Origin: Hymenobacter lapidiphilus
Lineage (GTDB): Bacteria > Bacteroidota > Bacteroidia > Cytophagales > Hymenobacteraceae
Direction of reading: 5' to 3'
Length of the DNA: 64,000 bases
Assembly: GCF_003417065.2 (NCBI RefSeq)
Contig: NZ_QVLT01000002.1
Coordinates: 1-64,000 of the forward strand
In this document: positions 34,965 through 43,410 of the stretch, in pieces
Numbering within the stretch: the first letter of the stretch is position 1
Layout of the letters: each line of letters begins with the position of its first letter
Notes under the pieces: model-generated
Told to the model about the DNA's origin: nothing
The model's database searches: none
The model's input: the letters and a program-made list of their open reading frames with translations, nothing else
Translations under genes and position numbers: made by a program

Positions 34965-35705
34965 TTATTTCTTCAGCACGAACAGCATGCGGGGGCTGGT
35001 GGCCAGGTCGAAGGGGCTAAGCTGGTAGTCGCCCAGCGTTTCGGCCAGGCGCAGGCCCGCCAGCTGGAAGTACTCCTCGAACCGCTCCAGCGTGAGGGCC
35101 CGCACCCGCTCCACGAAGTGTTGCGGCTGGCCCTGCTCATCCTCAAACCGGATGTCCTTTACGATGAAGCCGTGCTGGAGGTGGCGGTGCAGCTCGAACG
35201 TAACCCCATCAACAGTCTGGGTTTCGTGGGCCACCAGCTGCCGGATGGCCAGATCGGTGTTGAGGAAATCGATAACCAGCTTGCCACCCGGCCGCAACGC
35301 GTCGGCGGCATGGCGCAGGGCCACCACGTTCTCGGCCTCTTCGGCAAAGTAGCCGAAGCTCGTAAACAGGTTCAGCACCAGGTCGAAGGGGCCGTAGGGC
35401 AGCTCGTCGCGCATGTCGTGCTCGTAGAAGCGCAGGTGCTCGTGCGCAAACTGCTGGGCATGCGCAATGCTTTGGGCCGATAAATCGACGCCTGTTACAT
35501 CAAAGCCCTGCTCGCTGAGGTAGCGGGCGTGGCGACCTTTCCCGCAGGCTAAATCGAGCAGGCGGGCGCCGGGCTGCGGGTGCAGGTGCTCCAGCAGCCG
35601 CCCCAGAAATTGCCGGGCTTCGGCGTAGTCGCGGTGTTGGTAAAGGCGGTGGTAGTAAGGCGAATCGAACCAAGTGCTAAACCATTCGGCAGCAGCAGCA
35701 GACAT
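34965..35705 (-). CDS. class I SAM-dependent methyltransferase
   Basis: 246 aa. Motif I LLDLACGKGRHARYL (about 49-63), motif II acidic loop VTGVDLSAQSI, and FDLVLNLFTSFGYF (motif IV region) are typical of class I Rossmann methyltransferases. The N-terminal WFSTWFDSPYYHRLYQHRD is conserved in a Bacteroidota subgroup annotated only as class I methyltransferases. The substrate is unknown. A perfect palindromic terminator lies immediately upstream, isolating it from the lipoprotein gene. Confidence 0.85.
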   Translation of the reverse strand: MSAAAAEWFSTWFDSPYYHRLYQHRDYAEARQFLGRLLEHLHPQPGARLLDLACGKGRHARYLSEQGFDVTGVDLSAQSIAHAQQFAHEHLRFYEHDMRDELPYGPFDLVLNLFTSFGYFAEEAENVVALRHAADALRPGGKLVIDFLNTDLAIRQLVAHETQTVDGVTFELHRHLQHGFIVKDIRFEDEQGQPQHFVERVRALTLERFEEYFQLAGLRLAETLGDYQLSPFDLATSPRMLFVLKK

Positions 35706-35724
35706 AGGCAGGGGCGGAAAAACG

Positions 35725-35750
35725 AAAAAGGGCGTAGCTACGCCCTTTTT
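35725..35750 (-). terminator. palindromic terminator
   Basis: A perfect 26-base palindrome (AAAAAGGGCGTAG / CTACGCCCTTTTT) with T5 on both strands, 55 bases past the stop of the metal-binding lipoprotein gene. Confidence 0.75.
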
Positions 35751-35804
35751 CGCATTCGGGAAAGCAGATTGGCCGCCGCCCGCAGGCGGGGTACGGGCCG
35801 GTCG

Positions 35805-36089
35805 TTACAGCGTGGTGGCCGGCTGGGCCGCGGGGTTAGGCTCCAGATCCATATTGCAGACCGGGCACTTGCCGGGCTTGTCGCTGGCGCTGCCCTCGCA
35901 TTTCATGGGGCAGATGTAGGCGGCGGTGGCCACGGGCGTCGCTTCGGTACCGGCAGCGGCGGGGGCTTCGGTTGCGGCGGGCGCTTCGGTGGCCGTGGCC
36001 TCGGTCGTAGCGGCCTTCTGCTCGCAGCTGGTTAAGGCCAGCACGGGCAACAGGCACAATGCCAGGGCAACTTGCTTGAAATAGGTCAT
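35805..36089 (-). CDS. heavy-metal-binding-domain lipoprotein
   Basis: 94 aa. The lipobox LALTSC gives Cys22, followed by an Ala/Thr/Glu-rich linker and a C-terminal metal-binding motif YICPMKCEGSASDKPGKCPVCNMDLEP (given here as two CPM-C and CPVCNM halves). This YICPM...G.CPxCgM pattern is the heavy-metal-binding domain found in copper-handling proteins (CusB or CopA-linked). It is probably periplasmic and binds copper or a similar soft metal. ATG 36087-36089 is used rather than the 7-codon extension. The next lipoprotein gene lies 21 bases upstream. Confidence 0.8.
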   Translation of the reverse strand: MTYFKQVALALCLLPVLALTSCEQKAATTEATATEAPAATEAPAAAGTEATPVATAAYICPMKCEGSASDKPGKCPVCNMDLEPNPAAQPATTL

Positions 36090-36110
36090 GAGCTTACAGG
36101 TAGCGGGCAA

Positions 36111-36482
36111 TTACTTCTTAGGGCCCTTCAGGGCCTTGGTCGCCGTGGTGTCAGAGGCCTTTTTCACGCTCTGCATTGCCTCGGGGCTGTTGGTGAGCGG
36201 GGCAGTAGGGTCGTTGGCAGTGCGCGACTCTTCGGCGTTGGTCCGTTTGCGGATGTTGGGCTCGTCGAGCGTTACGCCCGAGCTAACGGGTTCGGCAATG
36301 GCACCACTTTTTTCGTTGTTCACCAGCTCATCATGGTCGTAGTTCTCGCTGGAGCGGCTGCCGGGGGCTACCATGTCCAGCGACACTTTCTTGTCGGGCC
36401 GCCAATCCGACGGTTCGGCGCTGCATCCACCCAGGGCCAGCGCAGCCAGGGCAAAAGCGGAAATAACGAGTTGCTTGCTCAT
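36111..36482 (-). CDS. putative lipoprotein, unknown function
   Basis: 123 aa with a lipobox ALALGGC (Cys20) and a hydrophilic, disordered-looking mature part rich in Ser, Asn, Lys and Glu, ending in KALKGPKK. No domain is recognised. ATG 36480-36482 gives the lipoprotein signal; the longer frame begins in a repeat. It lies 21 bases upstream of the metal-binding lipoprotein on the same strand, so the two are probably co-transcribed. Confidence 0.6.
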   Translation of the reverse strand: MSKQLVISAFALAALALGGCSAEPSDWRPDKKVSLDMVAPGSRSSENYDHDELVNNEKSGAIAEPVSSGVTLDEPNIRKRTNAEESRTANDPTAPLTNSPEAMQSVKKASDTTATKALKGPKK

Positions 36483-36494
36483 AAAGGAAAACTT

Positions 36495-36604
36495 AGAGGT
36501 GAGATGGGGGAGATGAGAAGTGAGACGGGCGGAATAAGGAATGAGCAAAACGTTAGCCGGACGGCAGCAGTTGGCTCACTTCTCACCCCTAGCATCTCAC
36601 CTCT
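36495..36604. repeat. inverted-repeat element, GAGGTGAGATG type
   Basis: Imperfect arms AGAGGTGAGATG...AGAAGTGAG (36495-36524) and CTCACTTCTCACCCC...CATCTCACCTCT (to 36604) around a loop of about 45 bases. It sits between the YcxB-like gene and the lipoprotein gene, within a minus-strand run, and has a core unlike the other element types here. Confidence 0.65.
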
Positions 36605-36613
36605 GCTAAACAG

Positions 36614-37207
36614 CTATACCAAGAGGCTTTTACGGCGTAGCATGGCTTCGAACAGCTTCTGGTCGTTGCCGGAGTTGAAAATACGGTCGGGTACTTCCAC
36701 AAAGATAGGCGCATCAAAGGTGCGGGCCATCCAACGCTTAAATCCTTTGATTTCGTCCGGTAGTTCGGGCGTCTTGAGCAGCAGCAGGTAGCCGGCCGGC
36801 TCGCGCTTCACCTCGCCAATCATGTCCCAGGTCAGGCGCATGCCCTCCTTTTCGTTGCGCCGCAGCACAATCTGCTTGTTATCGAATTCGTAAGCCATCT
36901 TCTCGAACAGCGGCTTGCTCTGCTCCACCTGCGTCATGCCCGTTACCTGGGCCGAGCGGAAGAGAACGTAAAGCAGCGTGAGGCCCACCGAAAGGGCCAG
37001 CCACCACCACGAATGCCAGATAATGGCCGGCAGCAGCCCCACCGCAAACGGAATAAGGGCATACCACCACTCGCGCCGCCACACCCGGCCCATGGCTATG
37101 CGGGTGTAGGTGTTGGTATCGAGCTGGTGCTTTTTGGTACGGATGGCCATCGGTGAGGGGCCCTGCTGTTGCTGCCGGTAGCTCCCGCGCTGGTTGGGTT
37201 GTTGCAT
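36614..37207 (-). CDS. YcxB-like membrane protein
   Basis: 197 aa. A Gln-rich cytoplasmic N-terminus precedes two membrane helices (about 48-63 and 66-84) and a C-terminal soluble domain (about 105-190) with EKMAYEFDNKQIVLRRNEKEGMRLTWDMIGEVKREPAGYLLLL, the pattern of the YcxB-like C-terminal domain. The function is unknown; proteins of this type are inner-membrane proteins. A GTCAGGTCTTAG/CTAAGACCT imperfect repeat lies in the upstream gap (37216-37339). Confidence 0.7.
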   Translation of the reverse strand: MQQPNQRGSYRQQQQGPSPMAIRTKKHQLDTNTYTRIAMGRVWRREWWYALIPFAVGLLPAIIWHSWWWLALSVGLTLLYVLFRSAQVTGMTQVEQSKPLFEKMAYEFDNKQIVLRRNEKEGMRLTWDMIGEVKREPAGYLLLLKTPELPDEIKGFKRWMARTFDAPIFVEVPDRIFNSGNDQKLFEAMLRRKSLLV

Positions 37208-37342
37208 TGGTTGTCAGGTCTTAGGTCTTAAGTGCTCAGGGCTTGGAGTTTAAGGCTTACCGGGATTCTTTCCACTATCAGCTTGCTTGTGCAGAACAAC
37301 CGACGAGCCCAAAAACCTGCGTCCTAACAGCTAAGACCTCAT

Positions 37343-38203
37343 TTAAAATGCTTTCAGGCTCATGTCCAGGCTGCGGACGGAGTGGGTGAGGGCCCCGACT
37401 GAGATGTAGTCGACGCCGGTGGCGGCTACATCGGCAATGGTTTCCTCGGTGATGCCGCCGCTGGCTTCGAGCGGGAAGCGGCCTGCCACCAGGGCTACGG
37501 CCTCGCGAAGCTGGGCCGGCGCCATGTTGTCGAGCATGATGCGGTCGATGCCGCCGGCGTCGAGGGCCTGCTGCACTTCGGCCAGCGAGCGGGTTTCAAT
37601 TTCGATGGGCAGCTGCCGGCCCGTTTGGGCCAGGTAAGCCCGCGAGGCTTCGATGGCTTGGCGCACACCCCCGGCGTAATCCACATGGTTGTCCTTGAGG
37701 ATAATCATGTCGAAGAGGCCGTAGCGGTGGTTAACGCCGCCGCCAATCAGCACGGCCCATTTTTCGGGCAGCCGGAAGTTGGGCGTGGTTTTACGGGTGT
37801 CAAGCAGGCGGGCCTTGGTGCCGGCCAGCAAACTCACGAGGTGGGCCGTGTGGGTGGCAATGCCACTCATGCGCTGCATACAGTTGAGCACCAGCCGCTC
37901 GGCCGTGAGGATGCTGCGCGCCCGGCCTTCTACTATGAGGGCCACGTCGCCGTAGCTTACGCGGGTGCCGTCCTGGAGGCGCACGTCCAGCACTAGGTCG
38001 GCATCCACAAAGGTGAAAATGTGGCGGGCCAGCTCCACCCCGGCCAGCACGCCGGCATCTTTGATGAGCAGGTGGGCCCGGTTGCGGGCTTCGGCCGGAA
38101 TGGACGAAAGCGCCGAATGGTCGCCGTCGCCCACGTCTTCAGCCAGGGCCGCTTGGATGAAGGCCGTCAGGGCTTCAGGAGTAAGGTAGGAAGGCGTTTG
38201 CAC
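37343..38203 (-). CDS. nadC: nicotinate-nucleotide diphosphorylase (carboxylating), NadC
   Basis: 286 aa quinolinate phosphoribosyltransferase, which converts quinolinate and PRPP to nicotinate mononucleotide in de novo NAD synthesis. Signatures: AALAEDVGDGDHSALSS, ERLVLNCMQRMSGIAT, LDTRKTTPNFRLPEKWAV, GGGVNHRYGLFDMIILKDNH, and the C-terminal barrel repeats IMLDNMAP and ASGGITEETIADVAATGVDYISVGALTHS. All substrate-binding Arg/His/Lys residues of the family are visible. It stands alone, with no nadA or nadB adjacent. Confidence 0.95.
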   Translation of the reverse strand: MQTPSYLTPEALTAFIQAALAEDVGDGDHSALSSIPAEARNRAHLLIKDAGVLAGVELARHIFTFVDADLVLDVRLQDGTRVSYGDVALIVEGRARSILTAERLVLNCMQRMSGIATHTAHLVSLLAGTKARLLDTRKTTPNFRLPEKWAVLIGGGVNHRYGLFDMIILKDNHVDYAGGVRQAIEASRAYLAQTGRQLPIEIETRSLAEVQQALDAGGIDRIMLDNMAPAQLREAVALVAGRFPLEASGGITEETIADVAATGVDYISVGALTHSVRSLDMSLKAF

Positions 38204-38224
38204 GGGACAAAAATAGCAAAAACG

Positions 38225-38241
38225 GCCCGGTTCCGGGCCTT
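38225..38241 (-). terminator. short hairpin with T-run
   Basis: Stem GGCCCGG / CCGGGCC (38224-38240) followed on the minus strand by T5. It lies between nadC and the DUF4783 gene and may back up the terminator at 38312-38341. Confidence 0.4.
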
Positions 38242-38311
38242 ATAGTTGAAGTCTCTACGATTCCGCCCGAATAGAGCCTATTGGCTTACCATATTGCGTT
38301 GCTTATCGCAC

Positions 38312-38341
38312 AAAAAAATACCGCGCCCCAAGGCACGGTAT
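38312..38341 (-). terminator. rho-independent terminator
   Basis: Imperfect stem ATACCG-c-GCC / GGC-a-CGGTAT with CCAA loop, followed on the minus strand by T7, 29 bases past the DUF4783 stop. Confidence 0.65.
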
Positions 38342-38369
38342 GAGTAGGTGAGGCGGCCGGAGCCGGGCG

Positions 38370-38768
38370 TTATTCCTTCTTGAAGTCGATGGTGGCAATT
38401 TTGAGGCCGCCGTCTGCTGTTTTCATCTTCACAAACATAGAGTAGACGCCTTCTTTGTCGGTGTAAAGGCCGGCGGCATAGGGGGTGCCCTGGTTGCTGC
38501 CGCCGTAATGGTTGAAATCGAAGGACGTGGGCGGGTGCTTGGCGAAGAAATCCTTCATCACGAATTCGGCCTGGGTGGCGCTATAGGTCTGCTTGTCGCC
38601 GTTGAAGCTCAACTCCACGCTGGGCGCAAAAAGCTGGGCCAACTCTCGGGCATTGCTGTTCCGAATAGCGCTGCGCACCGGCCCGAATGAATCGGCCTGG
38701 GCCATCACACCGACAGCCAGCAGCAACCCCAGTACCAGCACCGAAGCAAAAGAAATAAGACGTTTCAT
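38370..38768 (-). CDS. DUF4783-domain exported protein
   Basis: 132 aa with a signal peptide (MKRLISFASVLVLGLLLAVGVMAQ) and a single NTF2-like domain: VRSAIRNSNARELAQLFAPSVELSFNGDKQTYSATQAEFVMKDFFAKHPP and the later IATIDFKKE. This is the DUF4783 pattern of Bacteroidota, proteins of unknown function with a SnoaL/NTF2-like fold. Probably periplasmic. It diverges from gpmI. Confidence 0.82.
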   Translation of the reverse strand: MKRLISFASVLVLGLLLAVGVMAQADSFGPVRSAIRNSNARELAQLFAPSVELSFNGDKQTYSATQAEFVMKDFFAKHPPTSFDFNHYGGSNQGTPYAAGLYTDKEGVYSMFVKMKTADGGLKIATIDFKKE

Positions 38769-38902
38769 GTAAAAACAGAAAGAGTTTGGTCGGCAAGGTG
38801 CGAAAATAGTGCCAAGGTGCCGCCATGCGAAGCCCGATTTAACTAAATGGCCCGGCCGGCCGGTAAGTTACGGATGAGCCGGCCTTTATGCCGGGGCTGC
38901 CG

Positions 38903-38910
38903 TATCTTTG
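38903..38910 (+). promoter_or_regulatory. -7 box of gpmI promoter
   Basis: TATCTTTG matches the Bacteroidota -7 consensus TAnnTTTG and lies only 5 bases upstream of the gpmI ATG, which would give a leaderless or nearly leaderless mRNA. No clear TTG -33 element is seen. Confidence 0.5.
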
Positions 38911-38915
38911 CGGGC

Positions 38916-40466
38916 ATGAACAAACAGGTACTGCTGGTGATTCTGGACGGGTGGGGCCTGGCTCAGGATAAGACGGTTTCGGCCATTGACCAGGCGCACA
39001 CCCCCTATGTTGATTCGTTGTTCGCGCGTTTTCCGCATAGCAAGCTCCAGGCCTCGGGCGAGGCCGTGGGCCTGCCCGATGGGCAGATGGGCAATTCGGA
39101 GGTCGGCCACATGAACATCGGCGCCGGCCGGGTGGTGTACCAGGACCTGGTGCGCATCAACAAGGCCGTGCGCGAGCGGAAACTGACCGCCGTGCCCGCC
39201 CTGCAGCAAGCCTTTGCCTACGCTCGCGAGCACCGCAAGCCCGTGCACCTGATGGGTCTGCTCTCCGATGGCGGCGTGCATTCCCACATCGACCACCTCA
39301 AGGCCCTGTGCTCCATCGCCCACGATGAGGACGTGCACAACGTGTTTATCCACGCCTTCACCGACGGCCGCGACACCGACCCCAAGGGGGGAGTGAGCTA
39401 CGTGAACGACCTGGAGCAGCATCTGCAGCGCGGCGCCAGCGGCAAAATTGCCTCCGTGGTGGGCCGCTACTTTGCCATGGACCGCGACAACCGCTGGGAG
39501 CGGGTGAAGGTGGCGTACGACGTGCTGGTGAACGGCATCGGCACGCCCTCGCAGAACCTGATTCAGAGCATGCTCGACTCGTATAAGGAGGGCGCTACGG
39601 ATGAGTTCATGAAGCCCATCGTGAAGGTGGACGCCGATGGCACGCCGCTGGCCACCATTCGTGAGGGCGACGTGGTTATCTGCTTTAACTTCCGCACCGA
39701 CCGGGGCCGCGAAATAACCGAGGCCCTCACTCAGCAGGATTTCCACGCCTTCCAGATGCAGCGCCTGAACCTGCATTACCTGACCATGACCAACTACGAC
39801 GCCACCTTCACCGGCGTCATTCCCATCTTCGAGAAGGACAACCTGGAGCACACGCTGGGCCAGGTGCTGGCCGAGCACGGCAAGCGGCAGATTCGCATTG
39901 CCGAGACCGAGAAGTACCCGCACGTCACGTTTTTCTTTTCGGGCGGGCAGGAAGTGGAGTTTCCCGGTGAAAGCCGCATTATGCGCAACTCGCCCAAGGT
40001 GGCCACCTACGACCTGCAGCCCGAAATGAGCGCCTACGAGCTGCGCGACGCGCTGGTACCGGAGCTGCTGGCCAAGTCGGCCGATTTTGTAGTGCTCAAC
40101 TTCGCCAACACCGACATGGTGGGCCACACTGGCATCTTTGCCGCCGCCGTGAAGGCCGCCGAAGCCGCCGACGAGTGCACCCGCGGCGTAGTGGAAGCCG
40201 CGCTGGCCGCCGATTACGCCTGCATCATCATTGCCGACCACGGCAACGCCGACATGATGGTGAACCCCGACGGCTCGCCCAACACGGCCCACACCACCAA
40301 CCTGGTGCCCTGCATTCTGGCCAGCAACGACTACCACGGCCTGCTGGCCGACGGCAAGCTCGCCGACATTGCACCCACCGTGCTCGAACTGATGGGCCTG
40401 CCCCAGCCCGTCATCATGACCAGCCTGAGCCTGTTGCGGCCCCCAATCCTCGCCCCGAATGCGTAA
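38916..40466 (+). CDS. gpmI: 2,3-bisphosphoglycerate-independent phosphoglycerate mutase
   Basis: 516 aa alkaline-phosphatase-fold enzyme that interconverts 3- and 2-phosphoglycerate with two Mn ions. Metal Asp11 lies in VILDGWGLA, and the phosphorylated Ser61 in QMGNSEVGHMNIGAGR. Later motifs are DGRDTDPKGG, CFNFRTDRGREIT, FANTDMVGHTG and IADHGNADMMV (second metal set). The first ATG of the long frame is 69 bases upstream; ATG 38916 matches the family N-terminus. The stop overlaps the next gene by 8 bases. Confidence 0.96.
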   Translation: MNKQVLLVILDGWGLAQDKTVSAIDQAHTPYVDSLFARFPHSKLQASGEAVGLPDGQMGNSEVGHMNIGAGRVVYQDLVRINKAVRERKLTAVPALQQAFAYAREHRKPVHLMGLLSDGGVHSHIDHLKALCSIAHDEDVHNVFIHAFTDGRDTDPKGGVSYVNDLEQHLQRGASGKIASVVGRYFAMDRDNRWERVKVAYDVLVNGIGTPSQNLIQSMLDSYKEGATDEFMKPIVKVDADGTPLATIREGDVVICFNFRTDRGREITEALTQQDFHAFQMQRLNLHYLTMTNYDATFTGVIPIFEKDNLEHTLGQVLAEHGKRQIRIAETEKYPHVTFFFSGGQEVEFPGESRIMRNSPKVATYDLQPEMSAYELRDALVPELLAKSADFVVLNFANTDMVGHTGIFAAAVKAAEAADECTRGVVEAALAADYACIIIADHGNADMMVNPDGSPNTAHTTNLVPCILASNDYHGLLADGKLADIAPTVLELMGLPQPVIMTSLSLLRPPILAPNA

Positions 40467-41046
40467 GCGTGGGCTCGTGTTGCCGGTTGCCCTGGCTATG
40501 CTGCTCACGGCCTGCGGACCGGAGAACGATGTGCCGGCGCCCAACGAGGCCCTGCGCCAGCATACCAGCTACTTCAACCTGCCGGCTTTCCTGAGCGAGC
40601 AGAGCACCGAACTCAACCGCCGCAAGCCTGCCGTGGAAAAGCAGGTGCTGCTACGCGATGGCGGCCTGGAAACCGAACGCCTCACGCCCACCGACTGGGC
40701 CAGGGAGCTCCAGATTTTCCAGCAGGCCGATATCGACAAGCCCGCCCTGCGCGGCCTCTACCTGGTAGATTCGGTGGCCACGCCCGACGGGCTGTTGCGG
40801 CGCACCTACCGCCGCCGCCCCGGCGTGGAGCAGCCGGTGCGCCAGCTCTTGGTCGTCAGCCGCAACGGGCAGGTGCAGCAGGTGCGCGCCACCGTTTCGC
40901 AGGACAACCCGTTGGTGTACTCCTCCAAAACCCTGGAGCTCGATAGCCCGAACGGCCAGCTTAGCACCTACCGCGTGCAGGGCGTACAGAAGCTGATTTT
41001 GTTCGACTCGGTGCGCTACGCGGTTCGTGGAACGATAGGGCAGTAG
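40459..41046 (+). CDS. putative lipoprotein downstream of gpmI
   Basis: 195 aa with a lipobox LLTAC (Cys19), then a soluble domain with LNRRKPAVEKQVLLRDGGLETERL, DWARELQIFQQADIDKPALRG and a C-terminal VQGVQKLILFDSVRYAVRG. It is conserved in Hymenobacteraceae by my impression but has no known function. It overlaps gpmI by 8 bases, so translation is coupled. Probably anchored in the outer or inner membrane facing the periplasm. Confidence 0.68.
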   Translation: MRKRGLVLPVALAMLLTACGPENDVPAPNEALRQHTSYFNLPAFLSEQSTELNRRKPAVEKQVLLRDGGLETERLTPTDWARELQIFQQADIDKPALRGLYLVDSVATPDGLLRRTYRRRPGVEQPVRQLLVVSRNGQVQQVRATVSQDNPLVYSSKTLELDSPNGQLSTYRVQGVQKLILFDSVRYAVRGTIGQ

Positions 41047-41049
41047 CGC

Positions 41050-41153
41050 AGAACGTCATTCAGAGCGAAGCGAAGAATCTCGCGTGAATCGTTACAACAG
41101 TTGTTGTTCAACGATTCATGCGAGATTCTTCGCTTCGCTCTGAATGACGTTCT
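41050..41153. repeat. inverted-repeat element, GAAGAATCTCGCGTG type
   Basis: Arms AGAACGTCATTCAGAGCGAAGCG... (from 41050) and their complement ending CTGAATGACGTTCT (41153) match over about 40 bases, with a loop near 41090-41115. It has the same termini and core as the element at 29389-29535, and lies 4 bases after the lipoprotein stop, between convergent genes. Confidence 0.82.
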
Positions 41154-41170
41154 GTACTACTGCCTAATCC

Positions 41171-41593
41171 TTAACTGCCCATCAACGTGGCTACTACCCA
41201 GCGGCGGCCGCCGTGGGTGCGGTGCTCACCTAAATAAATGCCCTGCCAGGTGCCCAGCAGCAGTTCGCCCCGGCTGATGGGGATGCTGACGGCGTGGCCC
41301 AGCAGGCTGGCTTTGAGGTGAGCCGGCATATCGTCGGGGCCTTCCTGGGTGTGCTGGAAGTAGGGGGCGTTTTCGGGCACCAGCCGGCGGAAGAAATGCT
41401 CGAAATCGGCCCGTACGGTGGGGTCGGCGTTTTCGTTGAGGCTGAGGCTGGCGGAGGTGTGCTGGATGAAGAAGTGCGCCGTGCCCACCTGCAGCTGCTC
41501 CAGCTCGGGTAGCTCGGCCACCAGCAAATCGGTAATCAGATGAAAGCCCCGGCTAAGTGCCGGCAGCCGCAGCCGTTTCTGGAAGCAGTGCAT
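41171..41593 (-). CDS. YjbQ family protein (UPF0047, secondary thiamine-phosphate synthase type)
   Basis: 140 aa. The diagnostic motif GTAHFFIQHTSASLSLNENADPTVRADFEHFFRRLVPE and the later DDMPAHLKASLLGHAVSIPISRGELLLGTWQGIYLGEHR match YjbQ/UPF0047 throughout, including the three conserved His residues of the trimeric metal site. A thiamine-phosphate-synthase side activity has been shown for some members. Cytoplasmic. The ATG at 41591-41593 is preferred to an upstream TTG. Confidence 0.9.
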   Translation of the reverse strand: MHCFQKRLRLPALSRGFHLITDLLVAELPELEQLQVGTAHFFIQHTSASLSLNENADPTVRADFEHFFRRLVPENAPYFQHTQEGPDDMPAHLKASLLGHAVSIPISRGELLLGTWQGIYLGEHRTHGGRRWVVATLMGS

Positions 41594-41597
41594 AGAA

Positions 41598-41688
41598 AGG
41601 GAATTCAAAGCGAAAAAGTCAAAAGTAAAAGTACGCTCAGGATACCGGAGCGCACTTTTACTTTTGACTTTTTCGCTTTGAATTCCCT
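41598..41688. repeat. long near-perfect hairpin between two minus-strand genes
   Basis: Arms of about 39 bases (41598-41637, starting AGGGAATTCAAAGCG) and their complement (41650-41688) with a short loop. It lies 1 base after the end of the beta-helix lipoprotein gene and 4 bases before the YjbQ start, so it fills the whole gap and probably ends the upstream transcript. Confidence 0.8.
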
Positions 41689-41689
41689 A

Positions 41690-43213
41690 TTAGGGATTCA
41701 CCCGCTCGTAGGCGCCGATGTCGGGCGTGGTGGGGTTGCGGGGGCGGTTGAGCAGGTCGGTGGGCAGGCCCAGCAGGGGCAGGGCCCGGTTGCTGGCCGA
41801 CGAGAGGCTATCTAATTCAAAGCTAAGCGAAGTGCCCCGAAAGCGCAGAGGCGTGCTTTTGAAGATCGAGGCGGCAAACTCGTCGGGGTTGAGTACGTTG
41901 CCGTTTTTCTGCTGGCCCAGTGGCCCCGTGTTGTCGTACTTCTTGGTTTTGAGCAGGCTGTTGCGGATGCTGATATTGCCCGCATACTGCTCACCGGCCA
42001 CGAACTCCAGCTCATCCCCGTCGCGGATACTGCCCCAGATAATGGAGTTGCGCACCGTCAGGCCACGAGGCGCAACTGCGGGCAGTGGCTGGTCATTAAT
42101 GGTTTCAAAGGGTGCCCGGGGCGAAATCAGGACCGAGGGCTGGTCGCGGGTGCCGAGGCTGTAGTTGGCGATGGTGCAGTAGTCGAGCCGGACCTGGCTG
42201 CTTTGCACGGCGTATACCGCGTACTGCTCGCAATTGCTGATGAGCGTGTTGCTGGCCGTCAGGTCGCCGCTCAGGCTCAGCAGCGCGGCCCCATCGAAAC
42301 CCAGGCCGCTGTTGAGGGTAGAAATATTGCGCAGCTCCACATTCTCGATTCGCACCTGCGGGCGCGGCTGCTCATCAAAAGGATTGAAGAGGTAGATGCC
42401 CAGCGTGCTGTTCTTTATTTCGGTGTAGCGCAGCACGTTGCCCTGGCTGCCCAGGTCGAACTCGATACCGCCCCATTGGCCGGGCCGCTCGGCGTACTCG
42501 GCCTCGCGCCGGTCGCCCTGGAAGCGCACGATGTTGGGGTCGGTGGGCTTGATGGGGCCGGTAGGCTGATAATCGGGGTTGCACAGCAGGCGGCCTTTTA
42601 CCACCAGATAGGAGCGGAAGTGCGAGTAGATGCGTGCGCCGGCCGCAATAGTCAGTGTGATGCCCGGCTTCACGAGCACCGAGTTGTAGATAACGTGCGG
42701 CTTGTCGGCCTTCCAGACGGTGTTACTGGTGATGGTTTCGGCATCGTGGAAGTAGGCGTTCTGGCCGTAGCTGAGCACCTTCACGGCCTGCGCGTTGCCA
42801 TTGGTTACAAAACGCAGGTCGTCTTCTACCAGAAACGGCTTGCCATCGGCCGGCGTGGGGTCGATGGTGGCCCGCACCAGTACCAGCAGGCTGTCTTTAC
42901 CCCTGATTTCCACATTGCGGGCGCTGGGGCCGGCGTCGCCGTTTATCAGCAGGTTGTAGGTTACGGCCGGCCGGCTTTGCAGGCTTATTTCGGCCACCCG
43001 CACGGCCCGGGCGTTGCGGTTGTACACCCACAGGCGCTTGGTTACGGTGCCAGTGGCCACAAACACCGTATCGAACTTCACCGTGTCGAGCGAGAATTCC
43101 AGCCGGGCACTGCTGTCGGTCGTTATCAAATCCTCCTTCGGCTCACAGCCTGGCAGCAGCACCGTTGTGGTCAGGGCTGAAAGCAGGAGCAGCAGCGGAA
43201 GCAGGAAGCGCAT
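41690..43213 (-). CDS. parallel beta-helix repeat lipoprotein
   Basis: 507 aa with a lipobox VLLPGC (Cys23). An N-terminal immunoglobulin-like region (about 35-150) precedes a right-handed beta-helix (about 190-470) with stacked GIEFDLGSQGNVLRYTEIKNSTLGIYL, LGFDGAALLSLSG, AVYAVQSSQVRLDYCTIAN and GLTVRNSIIWGSI units. The C-terminus PDIGAYERV is typical of extracellular beta-helix proteins in Bacteroidota (choice-of-anchor or Por-like). Possibly a surface polysaccharide-binding or degrading protein, although no catalytic motif is visible. Confidence 0.78.
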   Translation of the reverse strand: MRFLLPLLLLLSALTTTVLLPGCEPKEDLITTDSSARLEFSLDTVKFDTVFVATGTVTKRLWVYNRNARAVRVAEISLQSRPAVTYNLLINGDAGPSARNVEIRGKDSLLVLVRATIDPTPADGKPFLVEDDLRFVTNGNAQAVKVLSYGQNAYFHDAETITSNTVWKADKPHVIYNSVLVKPGITLTIAAGARIYSHFRSYLVVKGRLLCNPDYQPTGPIKPTDPNIVRFQGDRREAEYAERPGQWGGIEFDLGSQGNVLRYTEIKNSTLGIYLFNPFDEQPRPQVRIENVELRNISTLNSGLGFDGAALLSLSGDLTASNTLISNCEQYAVYAVQSSQVRLDYCTIANYSLGTRDQPSVLISPRAPFETINDQPLPAVAPRGLTVRNSIIWGSIRDGDELEFVAGEQYAGNISIRNSLLKTKKYDNTGPLGQQKNGNVLNPDEFAASIFKSTPLRFRGTSLSFELDSLSSASNRALPLLGLPTDLLNRPRNPTTPDIGAYERVNP

Positions 43214-43240
43214 TGGTTAGTGGTTTTAGAAGAAAAAGAG

Positions 43241-43375
43241 CGTCATGCTGAGCGAAGCCGGAGGCATAGTCGAAGCATCTCTACCGCTTCGTTGCTAAAC
43301 TAACCCGATGTCAGGATTGCTACTGCGGTAGGGATGCTTCGACTACGCCTCCGGCTTCGCTCAGCATGACGTTCT
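43241..43375. repeat. inverted-repeat element, CATGCTGAGCG type
   Basis: Arms CGTCATGCTGAGCGAAGCCGG... from 43241 and their complement ending CATGACGTTCT (43375) pair over about 50 bases, loop near 43295-43325. It lies between the start of the beta-helix lipoprotein gene and the prfA stop. Confidence 0.8.
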
Positions 43376-43410
43376 GCTTTCTTCACCCAACGTCCAAGCC
43401 ACTCCGAAAA

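Noticed and set aside
37216..37339. AGGTCTTAG / CTAAGACCT inverted repeat upstream of the YcxB-like gene as a hairpin element
   Set aside because: Arms are only 9 bases with a loop over 100 bases, so it is not convincing as a structure on its own.
38886..40544. A 552-codon open frame antisense to gpmI
   Set aside because: It is a mirror of a GC-rich conserved gene; composition is His/Gly/Val-rich without domain pattern, while gpmI on the other strand has all its catalytic motifs.
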